Positions 48,601 to 58,600 of a stretch of DNA of 64,000 nucleotides are shown here, piece after piece. The notes beneath the pieces were generated by a model that was not told the DNA's origin, did not search any database, and saw only the letters and a list, made by a program, of their open reading frames with translations. The stretch is from Heliocidaris tuberculata (taxonomy: Eukaryota > Echinodermata > Echinoidea > Camarodonta > Echinometridae): the NCBI GenBank assembly GCA_025618425.1, contig CM046852.1, positions 4,303,316-4,367,315 of the forward strand, in the 5' to 3' direction. Positions within the stretch are counted from its first letter, which is position 1, and each line of letters opens with the position of its first letter. The translations under genes were made by a program, and so were the position numbers.

Positions 48601-51600
48601 AAAAATGGATATGTGAATGTTAATAACTCTAAAGTTAAAACTCGCATCAAACAGAGGTTTTCACTTGATAAAGTTGAATGACGTCGAATTTATTCGGAGT
48701 AGGTTTTATGACATTTCTTTACTACTCTTAAACTAATGTTCTGAATATTTAATTAGATTATCACTTTTTGAAAAAAATCAAGGCCGCAAGATTTGTTAGT
48801 AACAGTAATTAATTTAGAGCACAACAATGGCCATTGTGCAGAGCAGCTGAAATTCCAGAGCACCTCTTTTTAACCCAGAGTTATGAATCTTTAATGACTT
48901 TGGAAATACACAGTGAACATTGGTATTGTTGTATTCTGAATTAATTAGTGACACAGAGATTTTGTGGTCTCAATTTTTCAACAACAAAAAAAAAAAAAAG
49001 AAGAAGAAAATGTATATATGAAAATATTCAGAGCATTATTTTAAGAATATTAATGAAGGACATTTCACAAAACTTACTCCAAATAAAACTGACATCCTTC
49101 AACTTTGCACTGTGAAAACTTCAGTCTAGTACGAGTTTCAACTTATGAGTTATATCGAAAGTGTCATTTTTTAAAAACACTTAGTACATAACGTTCCTCT
49201 GTACACTCAAACTCAGACAAACATGATCATGATAAAGAAAGGATAGCCTCAAATCTTATGAAAGATAAATCTCTCATTTCGATAAAGGCTTTGAATTGAA
49301 AAGTCTTTTAGATAGTTATATCCCTTTAACCATACCTAAACAAACTAGTCAAATCAGAGAAAACTTTTCATTTATGCCTGTTTAGACCTACCTTTAACAA
49401 TCTATCTAATCTCGATTTAACATTTGATACAAAATATAAATGCCATTTACATGATTTAGGCTGAACTAACTCTCACGAAGGCAACGTTTTAAATCCGTTT
49501 AGCCTGTGGCATGCTTGTGCCATACATCGATTTGAGCTATTCATATTATGCAAATAGGTTTACAGATCAATGTGAAAAAAAAAAGAAAAAAAAGGATTGC
49601 TTCATGATTCCGATGATTCTCAAGTAATGAAAAACAATGGCGATAGAGAAAAATGAAGAAATCCAGAGACGGGGAAAATTCAAGAAAAAAGAAGTATGAT
49701 ATACCCGCTGCGAAAACCACATTTTAGGATATCCTAAACTTCCTCGGCCCATTACTGAAAGATTATCCCACACTTGGCCAACAGCTTACCTATCTAATCG
49801 TCATGACACTTATATAATGACCGCAGATCACAGATCCCATTGGCAAATTGCCCTATTTGTCCAGCCATTTGTCTCGCAGCGGGTCGCCCGTCCGCAAGCC
49901 GTTAGATCGCGCCGCCTCGGCCCGCTACGCGCAGCAGCGAGCTGTGTTACGCCCAGCGAGTAGTCCTGTTCGCGCTGTTGTTGTTTTTCTCCACATTTTC
50001 CACCCGTTGTTTTCACCCGCTTCCTTTCAGCTAGAATCCAACGACGAGACTCTTTCATAGCGTCTCGACCTTTTTTTCTGAAATTTCAGAAATAAATTCC
50101 CTTCACCTTTACGCGGGGAAGATGTTTTGTAGCGTAGAAGGCCGTGCAAGACAACTAATGTTTTTTTTTTATTCCATTCCCTTTGTTACATTTCCAAAAT
50201 CTGTTATCTATTGTGAAACCCACCCCGGAACAATCTTGTCAAAGTAAAACGCATTAAAAAAAACTCCCTAAAACTTTACTTGACAAAGCAAAGATCGCCA
50301 GATATAACAGTCCTATTTTGCCAGACTAGCGCAGAACTCCAGACGTGCCAAGCCAAGTTCACCAGACGATCTCATCACGTGATGGGACCATTCTACCAAT
50401 CAGACGGCTCAATCGCTACCGGTGTTTAAACCGATCCGCTATTGTTTTTATACGCGCCGCTTCCTACGTGCTGTGCGCCAGAGCTGCGTATTGCAGGTGA
50501 AGCAAGCACGCACTCACAAAAATAGCCACGCTTTTGATTTTCCCTATGGTCCCAGCAATTAACTTTCACTGTAGTATTTCGGCAGATCTCAAAGCCGGAG
50601 CACAGAGCTAAAGGTCATACGGCCAGGGAACCCCCATCATGCCGAAATTGCAGTGCCTACTGTGTCCTAATGGTGCCGTGTTTGTTTTTTTGGCGAAGGG
50701 AGGGGCGAAAATAAGAAAAGACGGATGTGTTTTGAGACTGATAGCTCTGCAGTTTAGGGGGAAAAGGTCTACTCTGGACCCGACCAGGTATATGAAAGAC
50801 ATGAACTTGAACACAGGTTGAACAAGTACAACCTTGATGCGATAATTGAAGACAAAGGACAAATGGTTCATTATTAACCACAAACTTCCTATTTTCAGAG
50901 CTGGGCAATTAATGATTTTCAGACGTTCGTTATTGGTTTACAATAGGTAGCATGGGAATCAGAGTTGAAGAAATCATTAAAAAATGGACAAGGACCTCAC
51001 TGACATTTAATAAATGTAATGTCATTTTCATGTGACTTATGAAATACCTTTTTTTTTTTGGTGCTAATTTTGACAGTTTTGACTTTGGACAGTTTTCAAT
51101 TTCCTGTACTCCCAAATTAAGGTGTGAATCAATCAGCCTACAAATGAAAATAAAGGTGCCACCTATGAAACAGAAAAAACTCCGTGTAATATCTGTGTTT
51201 CAATAAATGCCCATACCACACCTTGAAACCTATAGTGTATTATATCAAACGGGAAATCCACCTTCCAGAAGAATCGACTATACAGATCTTTAAAATACAT
51301 TTCTAACTTTCCTTTATCAAAAGTTTTTTTAAATATTTTTTTTTATTCCAGCCCATTTTACTCTGTTTACATTCAGTAAGTACTTAAATGCAGTTGAATA
51401 ATTAACTGAAATACTCTGAAACACAAACCTATTTTGAATAAATAATAGTAAATGTTCCACTTAAATCACATGAAAAACTTTATCCAAAAAGGCTCCCAAA
51501 ACATTAGAAGAGATTCTAAAATAATAAAGACAGAAAGTTAAAGGAAAAGCTTATTTAATACAGAGCAAGTGAATGATTTCAGTAAAAAAATCTATCCATG

Positions 51601-51611
51601 CTGTTTCCATT
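45613..51611. other. Intergenic stretch, no supported gene
   Basis: Contains element ends such as GTGGCTTAGCTACAGGGGGC (about 47311) and GGATCCGCCACTAGTG (about 46752). A CpG-rich patch lies at about 49870-49970. Short open frames lack similarity I can recognise. Confidence 0.45.
50330..50520. promoter_or_regulatory. Promoter-like patch (E-box palindrome, CCAAT)
   Basis: TCACGTGA at 50375-50382 is a perfect bHLH-ZIP (USF/MITF/TFEB-type) site. ACCAATCAGA follows at 50395, and CpG density is high around TATACGCGCCGC at about 50449. Orientation and target gene are unknown; it is about 8 kb upstream of the insulin-like coding start. Confidence 0.25.
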
Positions 51612-51707
51612 ATTTTACCTGGAATTCATTATTTCTGTGATAAAAATCCGATTGATGTAAATAACATTGTAAAGCGCATTGAAGTATTCACAGAATGCGC
51701 TATATAA

Positions 51708-51764
<57 letters not shown>

Positions 51765-51789
51765 GTTATTATTATTATTATTATTATTA

Positions 51790-51851
<62 letters not shown>

Positions 51852-51869
51852 TATTATTATTATGATTAC

Positions 51870-51909
<40 letters not shown>

Positions 51910-52049
51910 GATGATAGTTATTGATTCATATCTCCGGGAATAACAAATCAATAAATTTACCTGGAATTCATTATTTCTGTGATAAAAATCCGATTGATGT
52001 AAATAACATTGTAAAGCGCATTGAAGTATTCACAGAATGCGCTATATAA

Positions 52050-52109
<60 letters not shown>

Positions 52110-52131
52110 GTTATTATTATTATTATTATTA

Positions 52132-52199
<68 letters not shown>

Positions 52200-52212
52200 T
52201 ATTATTATTATG

Positions 52213-52260
<48 letters not shown>

Positions 52261-52305
52261 GATGATAGTTATTGATTCATATCTCCGGGAATAACAAATC
52301 AATAA
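51612..52305. repeat. Tandem duplication of a 342-bp unit containing (TTA)n
   Basis: Unit 1 starts at about 51617 and unit 2 at about 51959, each from ACCTGGAATTCATTATTTCT through GTAAAGCGCATTGAAGTATT and GCGCTATATAAATTATTATT to a (TTA)n tract and GATGATAGTTATTGATTCAT. Flanking single-copy parts appear identical, so the duplication is recent. GCGCTATATAAA(TTA)n looks like a SINE-type 3' end. Confidence 0.92.
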
Positions 52306-53099
52306 TTTTAGACCAATACCCTTAATTGATCGCGATTTTCAGTTCGTTGTTGTTGTTTTAGGTTTTTATTTTACTTCACTTTTATAGAAATAAACCCGCA
52401 ACTTTCATTTAGAATATTATTTACAATCGAAAAGGAAAGAGGTGTTTCAGAATATCTTGTTTGAATCTTAAGAAGGAGATATTTGCAGAATGCTTTTATT
52501 TTCTACCAAAACATTTCGAAGGGACAATTGAATCAACCGGGATAAAAAGAAAACCACTACGTAATGTCATCATTGATTATCACCGGATGTCGAGATGGAA
52601 CTATTTATTGAACTAGTCTAACCAGACAGAATTGTTTTTAGCTTTTTACTTGAAAGTGTCTTTACCAAGGACACGGGTGGGTTTTCTTCTCTATGTAGTG
52701 CCTTTTCACATTACAGTTTTTTTGGTTTTGGCTTTTTCTTAACTTGAGGACCCCCAATTTATAAAGAGTTGCGATTGATTCACATTGATCGTAAATTGAT
52801 ATTAATCGCAACTCTGTACCAAAGAGATTGGAGTTATGAAGTTTGCAATTGATTTTGGAGGACTTGTGATCAAGCCGAATCAATCCCAACGCTTGATAAC
52901 ACAGGGCTCTGGTTTTATATATATATAAATATATATATAAAGCAAAGTTGCAACAACAAAAAAAGGGGGTGGCAGAGAGAGAAGTAGAGTAAAATTAATG
53001 TAAAAAGTCAAAAGTCAAGTAACTAAAAAGTCTTTTCAGTTAGACTAGGCAGCGATGGATGTACCATTTATGTTAAGTACACGTAGTGTTATAGCTCAC
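52306..53099. repeat. Intergenic stretch with GAGTTGCGATTGAT palindromic element, copy 3
   Basis: At 52757-52818, TTATAAAGAGTTGCGATTGA pairs with TATTAATCGCAACTCTG with a short loop, giving the clearest hairpin of this family. Otherwise nothing recognised. Confidence 0.7.
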
Positions 53100-53850
53100 T
53101 TTCTCTCCATTTCTCCTCTTTTCCCTCCATTTCCCCATTTTAATAGCTTTCTGTTTCCCCTCCCCCTCTCTCTCTCTCTTTTTCCTTCTATATCTTCCTT
53201 TCCGCTTGTATGCAAGCTTATTTCATATGTTTGTGCATTCACTCTAGGCTTCCCTTACTCTTGTACGTTACGTCAATGTGCTTCATCTTTCAAGAAGGAT
53301 TCACACGCACACTTCCTACGCACGCACACTTTCTACGCACTCACACTCTCACCCCTTCTGCCCTCTTTCTCTCTTTCTACTCTTTCGATTACCACCACCA
53401 TCTCTATGTTTCCCTCTCCTGTTTTTTCCTTCTCTTTCTCTACTTTTTTCTTTTGTCTCCTTTCTCTTTTACTCTCTACACACACACTCTCTCTCTCTCT
53501 CCTCTCTTAGCTTTCACTACTCTCCCTCTCTCTCTCCCTCTCTTGTGTGTCTCTCTCTCTACTAACTTCCTCTCTCTTCTCAATCTCACGCTATTATTTC
53601 TCAGGCTCCCCTCTGTCTCCCTCCATCTTCCATTCCCCCTTTTTTCTTTCTCTTTCTCCTATTACGATTTCAACCCCTCTTTCTCTTCTCTAAGTTTATC
53701 TCCCTCTTCCCTACCTTTTCTCTCTCCATCTCTAATGATGTTTCCCCCTGTCTCTCTCTCTCTCCTCCTCCCTCTCTCTCTCTCTCACTCCCCCTCTCTC
53801 CTCCTCTCTCTCCCTCTCTCTCTCTTCGTCTCCTCTCTCTCATCTACTTT
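53100..53850. repeat. Long CT-rich pyrimidine tract
   Basis: About 750 nt of CT, CCT and CTTT with an ACGCACAC patch. All three plus-strand frames are open for long distances (up to 235 codons) only because CT repeats lack stops. Confidence 0.9.
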
Positions 53851-55395
53851 CGTTCATGGTCCGGACGGAGTAGGCATACTAATGGGTCAGTCGGCTCCGT
53901 TACGGGATCAGATGTGACTACGCCTGATTACAACCTGACGACACTTTTCTCTCTCGCCTTCTTACTCCCTGCACGCCTTTTTAAAACACTCCCCAAACCC
54001 ACCCCGCCGAATGGACCATTAAAGCTGATATCACTACAACATCCATACGATGCTGATCCATCCCGATTCTTCATCAATCGTCCACATTCCTGAACATCAT
54101 TATTGCTAAGCTAATCATCTCTTCTTCTTCAAATCTGAATCATCTTGGAAACCGTCTTTTGGAGCCGCAATTTTGGTGACTTTTTAAAAGTTTCGTTTTT
54201 CATACCTCGCATGAGAGCGCTGCATGAACTTGAACTGAAAGTAGCATCATCAGTGGGCAGTTTGGCAGCGTAGGTCAGCAGCATCGCATTCCTACCAATT
54301 ATTGTCTCGTGATCAATTATTCGCCTTCCTCAGCATGTACACCATCTCAGCACTATATACTAGATTCTCAGAGGCCTTAGAGTTCTTCCGACTGTCTTCA
54401 AGGCGACTCTGACAGCCCCCTCTCTGATAATCCTCTGTTATTATTTTCCTGATAACCAGGTAATCTACTATCGGGTTCTTTCATTGGATTCTCATAATAC
54501 AAAAGGCACTCTGTTTGACACTTGATCTTTGTTTCGTCGCCACCAACGTTTTTTTGCCTTTCCTTTCCTGCTCTTTCCAAAGGTTTCAAAGTTTGTTGGG
54601 AAACCTTTAGGGGTGCTGTCGAAATACCGTCATGTCTCCACCTATATAAGCTGTTCAACCCAGGCTAGAAGTTCACATTCACCTTGGAGTGTCTTGACTG
54701 AGGAGGACAAATCATATCATTCCCGACTCCACAGCGTTATCTAACCGAAGTACTTCAAATATTTCGGAGTTTGATTGACTAGGAGGACTTCCGTCTCGAA
54801 TCGCGTCTGGATTTCACCATCTTCGCTGTGCATTGGACCGGAACATTAACTAAATATTAACCTGTTAACGGTCTCGTCTTCGAATCTTAAAGTCTTCTTC
54901 TTGATTTGCACATATCCTCTTACCTGGAACGAGATTCCAGACTACATTCTTTCTGTCATAAAAAAATTCCATCATCGATAAACATACTTCATATTTTGAA
55001 ATTTCCCTATATACTTCGTTTTAAATCGCGCAAAATCGGAATTTAGTCACCCTCGTCATCAGAAACGGTAAATATAAGCTTTCTTGTGAATTTCCTTTCT
55101 TCTTCTTTCTTCGTATCCTTTGTTTTTCTATCCCTTCTATACGTCTAATTTATATATTTTATTCTTACGATTTCGTATTTTTGTCTCCATCATCTTAGTC
55201 CACAAGTTTTCTTCAACCCGTCTAGTTTTGTCCATTTGGATAAAATAGATCCCTAAGATTGTTCAAGGCTCACCTTGTTATCTAGGACCTACCACAATGT
55301 AAATGCATTCAAGAAGTCCCCTAATGACTGATACCCATATATATACTTAGGTAAAGAGTAGTTAATGTTTAGAATAGTATATTGATTAGAATTAG
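53851..55395. other. Possible 5' non-coding region of the insulin-like gene
   Basis: Less repetitive than its surroundings, with no coding exon. The coding exon at 58423 starts at an acceptor, so a leader exon must exist upstream. AACG|GTAAAT at 55069 is one possible donor. This is inference only. Confidence 0.25.
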
Positions 55396-55466
55396 TGTCC
55401 CAGCTGGGAATTGAATCTCGATCAGTTGATCCATTGTCCGATTAAATATTTCCTTGACTACGGCAC
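55396..55466 (-). tRNA. tRNA-like sequence, probably a SINE head or pseudogene
   Basis: Read on the minus strand, 71 nt from GTGCCGTAGTCAAGG to CAGCTGGGACAC. It has a B-box-like GATTCAATTCC (9 of 11 to GGTTCGANTCC), an A-box-like TAGTCAAGG at normal spacing, CGGAC-x2-TGGATCAACTGATCG in the anticodon-arm position, and acceptor ends pairing at about 5 of 7 places. Pairing and box matches are too poor for a working tRNA. Confidence 0.4.
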
Positions 55467-55962
55467 ATCTGAAAGACAGCAGCCAGGTAGACTGTTATTT
55501 GTACTGATATTTACATTGGATGATTTAATTCTGTATCGTCTAAAATTCATCTGTTAATGATAATACACCATAAAAAATTATGTTTCTGCACCACGCCTTA
55601 TTTCATTGTTATTAAATAAATAATGTTATAATACTATTCAATAACAATGATGAAAATATGTTTGTGCACCACGCCTTACTTCAGAATCATTATGTACATG
55701 TACTTAATCTAACGGACGCTGTATGGTTTAAAAACGAAAGTTCCTATGACATTCACGTTGACAGCTGCATTGTTGCAAATTCCCTTTATCCATTCTTTCA
55801 TAAAGATACATGAATAATATTGATTCTTAAGAGTTTAAAAATTTATTTGTATTTACTTTACCAATATACTCCATGAAATAATTTTAGAAAATTTCTCGAA
55901 CACCAAAAAGGCCTTCCTTTACAGCTAAGATTTGAAATGTCATTCCACAACATCACATCCAG

Positions 55963-56101
55963 GACCCCGTTTCATGAAACTTGCTTTCACTGACGATTTA
56001 CAGTAATTGTTATAAGCTACTGAAATCCTTGCATCTGATTGGCTGAGAGCAAATTTGTCTGTAAAAATAACCGACAAGATACTTGATGAAACGCCCTCTG
56101 G
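55963..56101. mobile_element. TTACTGACAA palindromic element, second full copy
   Basis: CCCGTTTCATGAAACTTGCT ... TTATAAGCTACTGAAATCCT, CTGATTGGCTGAGAGCAAAT, TTTGTCTGTAAAAATAACCG ... GATGAAACGCCC. The arms are more diverged than at 35.95 kb. Confidence 0.8.
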
Positions 56102-57009
56102 TGACTGCATCATAATTTATGAATGACACTGTGAAAGGGGGTTGTGATACTCGATAAGTATTGATATTTCAAAATAGTGAAAACTGTGAGATAAAAGAAC
56201 CAAAGGGTTGGTTAATGATAATGCATGAAGAAATGTCATAAAATCTATATTCCAGAAAACGTTGTGGTTTTAAAGTTACTGTCAATCAAAGGTGTCAACC
56301 TCTTTTTTTAACCACCTAGTACAATGTGGAACAAAATAGTTTGTATTCAACGGACACTCTGTGTAATAAAATCTATAACACAAAATAGATTGATGCAGTC
56401 GTCTCTTGAATAAGGATCAGTGCGCAATAATCGAATAGAGTTTATTTTATAATGCGTAATGTAGGCATTTTGTTTATTTGAATTGTTCATAGAACATATG
56501 GTACAGTCTATTTCAATTTTTTTTAAAGCAAAGATAAGTCACTTCACCCATGTCAACACGGGCAATTAATATTGGAGGGGTGTTAGGCTTCACGACAGAG
56601 TAAATGTGATATTTTTACGATCGAACGAGTCCAACCCCTGATTAATTACAGAATGAGAAGTCATTGCAGCCATGTAGGAAAGGGTAATGTTCGGTGTTTT
56701 ACCGAAGGTTCATTTGTCTTAAACTTTCGAAACAACGAACTTTCTGAAGAACAAATACTCGGAAATAAGAATCTTCGTGGGGGGGGGGGGGGGGGAGACC
56801 TGAAAAAGATCTTAAAATAAACACACAGAAAAACAAACAAACAAACAAACAAATTACCAAATCTATGTACTTACAAACTTTTGGAAAGAACGATTGTTCA
56901 GAATAACGAAGCTTTGACATGAATAACTTTCGGTGCAGAGAACCTTCGGAAACAAGAATGTTCAGAAAAACACAACAAGAAACAAACAGACTTTGGAAAT
57001 AATTAAAGG
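56102..57009. other. Intergenic stretch, nothing recognised
   Basis: Contains a poly-G run near 56779-56796 and a CAAA microsatellite near 56832-56851. No exon. Confidence 0.5.
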
Positions 57010-57528
57010 ATCATTCTAATGCCATGGACCATTATTATGGAATAAACTTCTCCTTAGTCTTCAAAATACCACACCCCTTCAGTTGTTTAAGACGAAATGT
57101 AAAAAATCTATCAAGTACTAATCATCTTATTCCTAAATCTCCGGTTTAGGCTCCGTCTTTTATATTTTATATTTTATATTTTATATTTTATATTTTAATT
57201 TTAATGTTAGTTTCACCTTTATTCCCCCTCTTCTGTGTATTTATGAGGTAGCTATATAATTGTTTTTTTTTCCTTTTTCATTTAATATCAGTATATTTGT
57301 TTGTCTCTAGTCTTTGCCTTTTTCATCCCCCCTTTTTGTATTGTTAATTTTCTTTATAAATTACCTTTGTAAAATGTACATGTATTTTGTTTTGTATTCA
57401 TCGATCCAATATTTCTATGTAAAATGTATTGTTTTTATTGTGTAACAGGGCCCCTTTGTAAATCAGTTTCACAACTGAAAGGGCTCCCCTGTGCAAATAA
57501 AACGGAAATAAATAAATAAATAATAACT
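57010..57528 (+). mobile_element. 3' end of a LINE-type (non-LTR) retrotransposon
   Basis: The frame at about 57039 reads WNKLLLSLQNTTPLQLFKTK then CKKSIKY and a stop, the typical C-terminus after the reverse transcriptase in CR1/L2-like elements (WN.LP.S....SL..FK..LK). A T-rich 3' UTR follows. At the end, AACAGGGCCCCTTTGTAAAT and GAAAGGGCTCCCCTGTGCAA can form a hairpin, and then comes a short AAATAAATAAATAA tail. A TATATTT microsatellite (about 57155-57198) lies in the UTR. It is 5' truncated, as usual for LINE insertions. Confidence 0.7.
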
Positions 57529-58422
57529 TAGCGGAACAACGGACCTTCGAAATAAGCAGACCTTCATAAAAATGGCCTTCGCAATAACGAACTTTATTAG
57601 AATGGATCTTCAAAAAACGAACAGTAGGATTAACGAGCTGTAACTTTATTGGAAACACGAGAAGGTGTATTTGAAAGAATTTCTAGGGATTATGCTCGAA
57701 TAAAATATTTTATATCCTTTTATGTCGCTCACGAATGCGAAAGTGAAAAAGTAAAGTCTGTTTGTCAAAAAAAATTGTTGCGTTTATCCAAAAATTATTA
57801 CAAACCTATGAAATGCCTTCGGAGTCACGTAACTTTGAGCAAACCAATGGCAAGGCTTCAATGTCGGAAACATCATGACAACCAGATCAGACAGTATCTG
57901 TAAAAAAGCACACCTGTTGAACAATATATTGTCTTCAGCAAAGCAAGGTGTACAAAGAGAAAGACACAAGAAAATAAATGTATTCTAAGTTTAGCTCGAG
58001 GGTTGCACTTTTTATCTCTCAACATGACATAATGTCATCTTTAGTGTTTGACTTTTCTAATTTTTAATTTTTGATATTCTTTTCGGATGCAATCGCAAGT
58101 TTTTATCATCTGATAACTTTCGCCAAAAATTATCTCGCCTATGGAGCTTCTTGGTAACAATAAAATAAAATGAGGATTAAAAAAGAACGTTTCATTGTCA
58201 ACCATTTCTGAGTAAGGCGATAACAGGAATGGCATTGCACCTGTCCTTTTCTAGACATTGTCTTACGCCTCACCCAGCTTGCATTGTCTAAGATCTTTTA
58301 TAATTTCATCCAAATGGGTGATCAAAAATGTCTTTTTAGTTCAGTGAAACTTTGAGGGCCACACTCGTCTTTAAGTAACCTTACATCAAGGACGAATCTT
58401 CTTTTTCTCTCTCTATTTGCAG
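57529..58422. other. Region upstream of the insulin-like coding exon
   Basis: No gene seen. The end of an intron: a polypyrimidine run (CTTCTTTTTCTCTCTCTATT) precedes the acceptor at 58421-58422. Confidence 0.5.
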
Positions 58423-58434
58423 ACTTGTGATAGG

Positions 58435-58600
58435 ATGGCGTGCTGTGGATACCCGTTAACTATCATGTCTGTCTTGCTGTTGGCTGTTTTTCGTCATGTG
58501 ACTGCGTCTTTTCCTTTACTCTGCGGCCAAGAACTTGTAAATGCCGTAGCGACAGTGTGTAATGATCGTGGCTACTATGGTCAACCTAGCAAAAGATCGG
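58435..58600 (+). CDS. ILP: Insulin-like peptide exon: signal peptide and B chain
   Basis: The exon begins at 58423 after CTATTTGCAG and has 12 nt of leader before ATG. It encodes a signal peptide ending around VTA|S, then the B chain: LLCGQELVNAVATVCNDRGY. The CNDRGYY segment corresponds to insulin CGERGFF. The dibasic KR at residues 53-54 would end the B chain. The donor is CGG|GTAAGT, phase 1. Confidence 0.95.

Noticed and set aside
49828..50058. Minus-strand frame with GVTQLAA and QWDL, recalling lacZ-alpha vector sequence
   Set aside because: Resemblance is limited to a few residues; the DNA does not match vector over any useful length, so contamination is not supported.
50608..50908. 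Overlapping frames on both strands after the E-box patch
   Set aside because: Looks like a moderately GC-rich unique or repeat sequence; no family recognised and no splice logic.
53055..53917. Open frames of up to 235 codons
   Set aside because: They translate a CT-rich microsatellite (Ser/Leu/Phe/Pro runs) in all three frames; no splice sites or domains.
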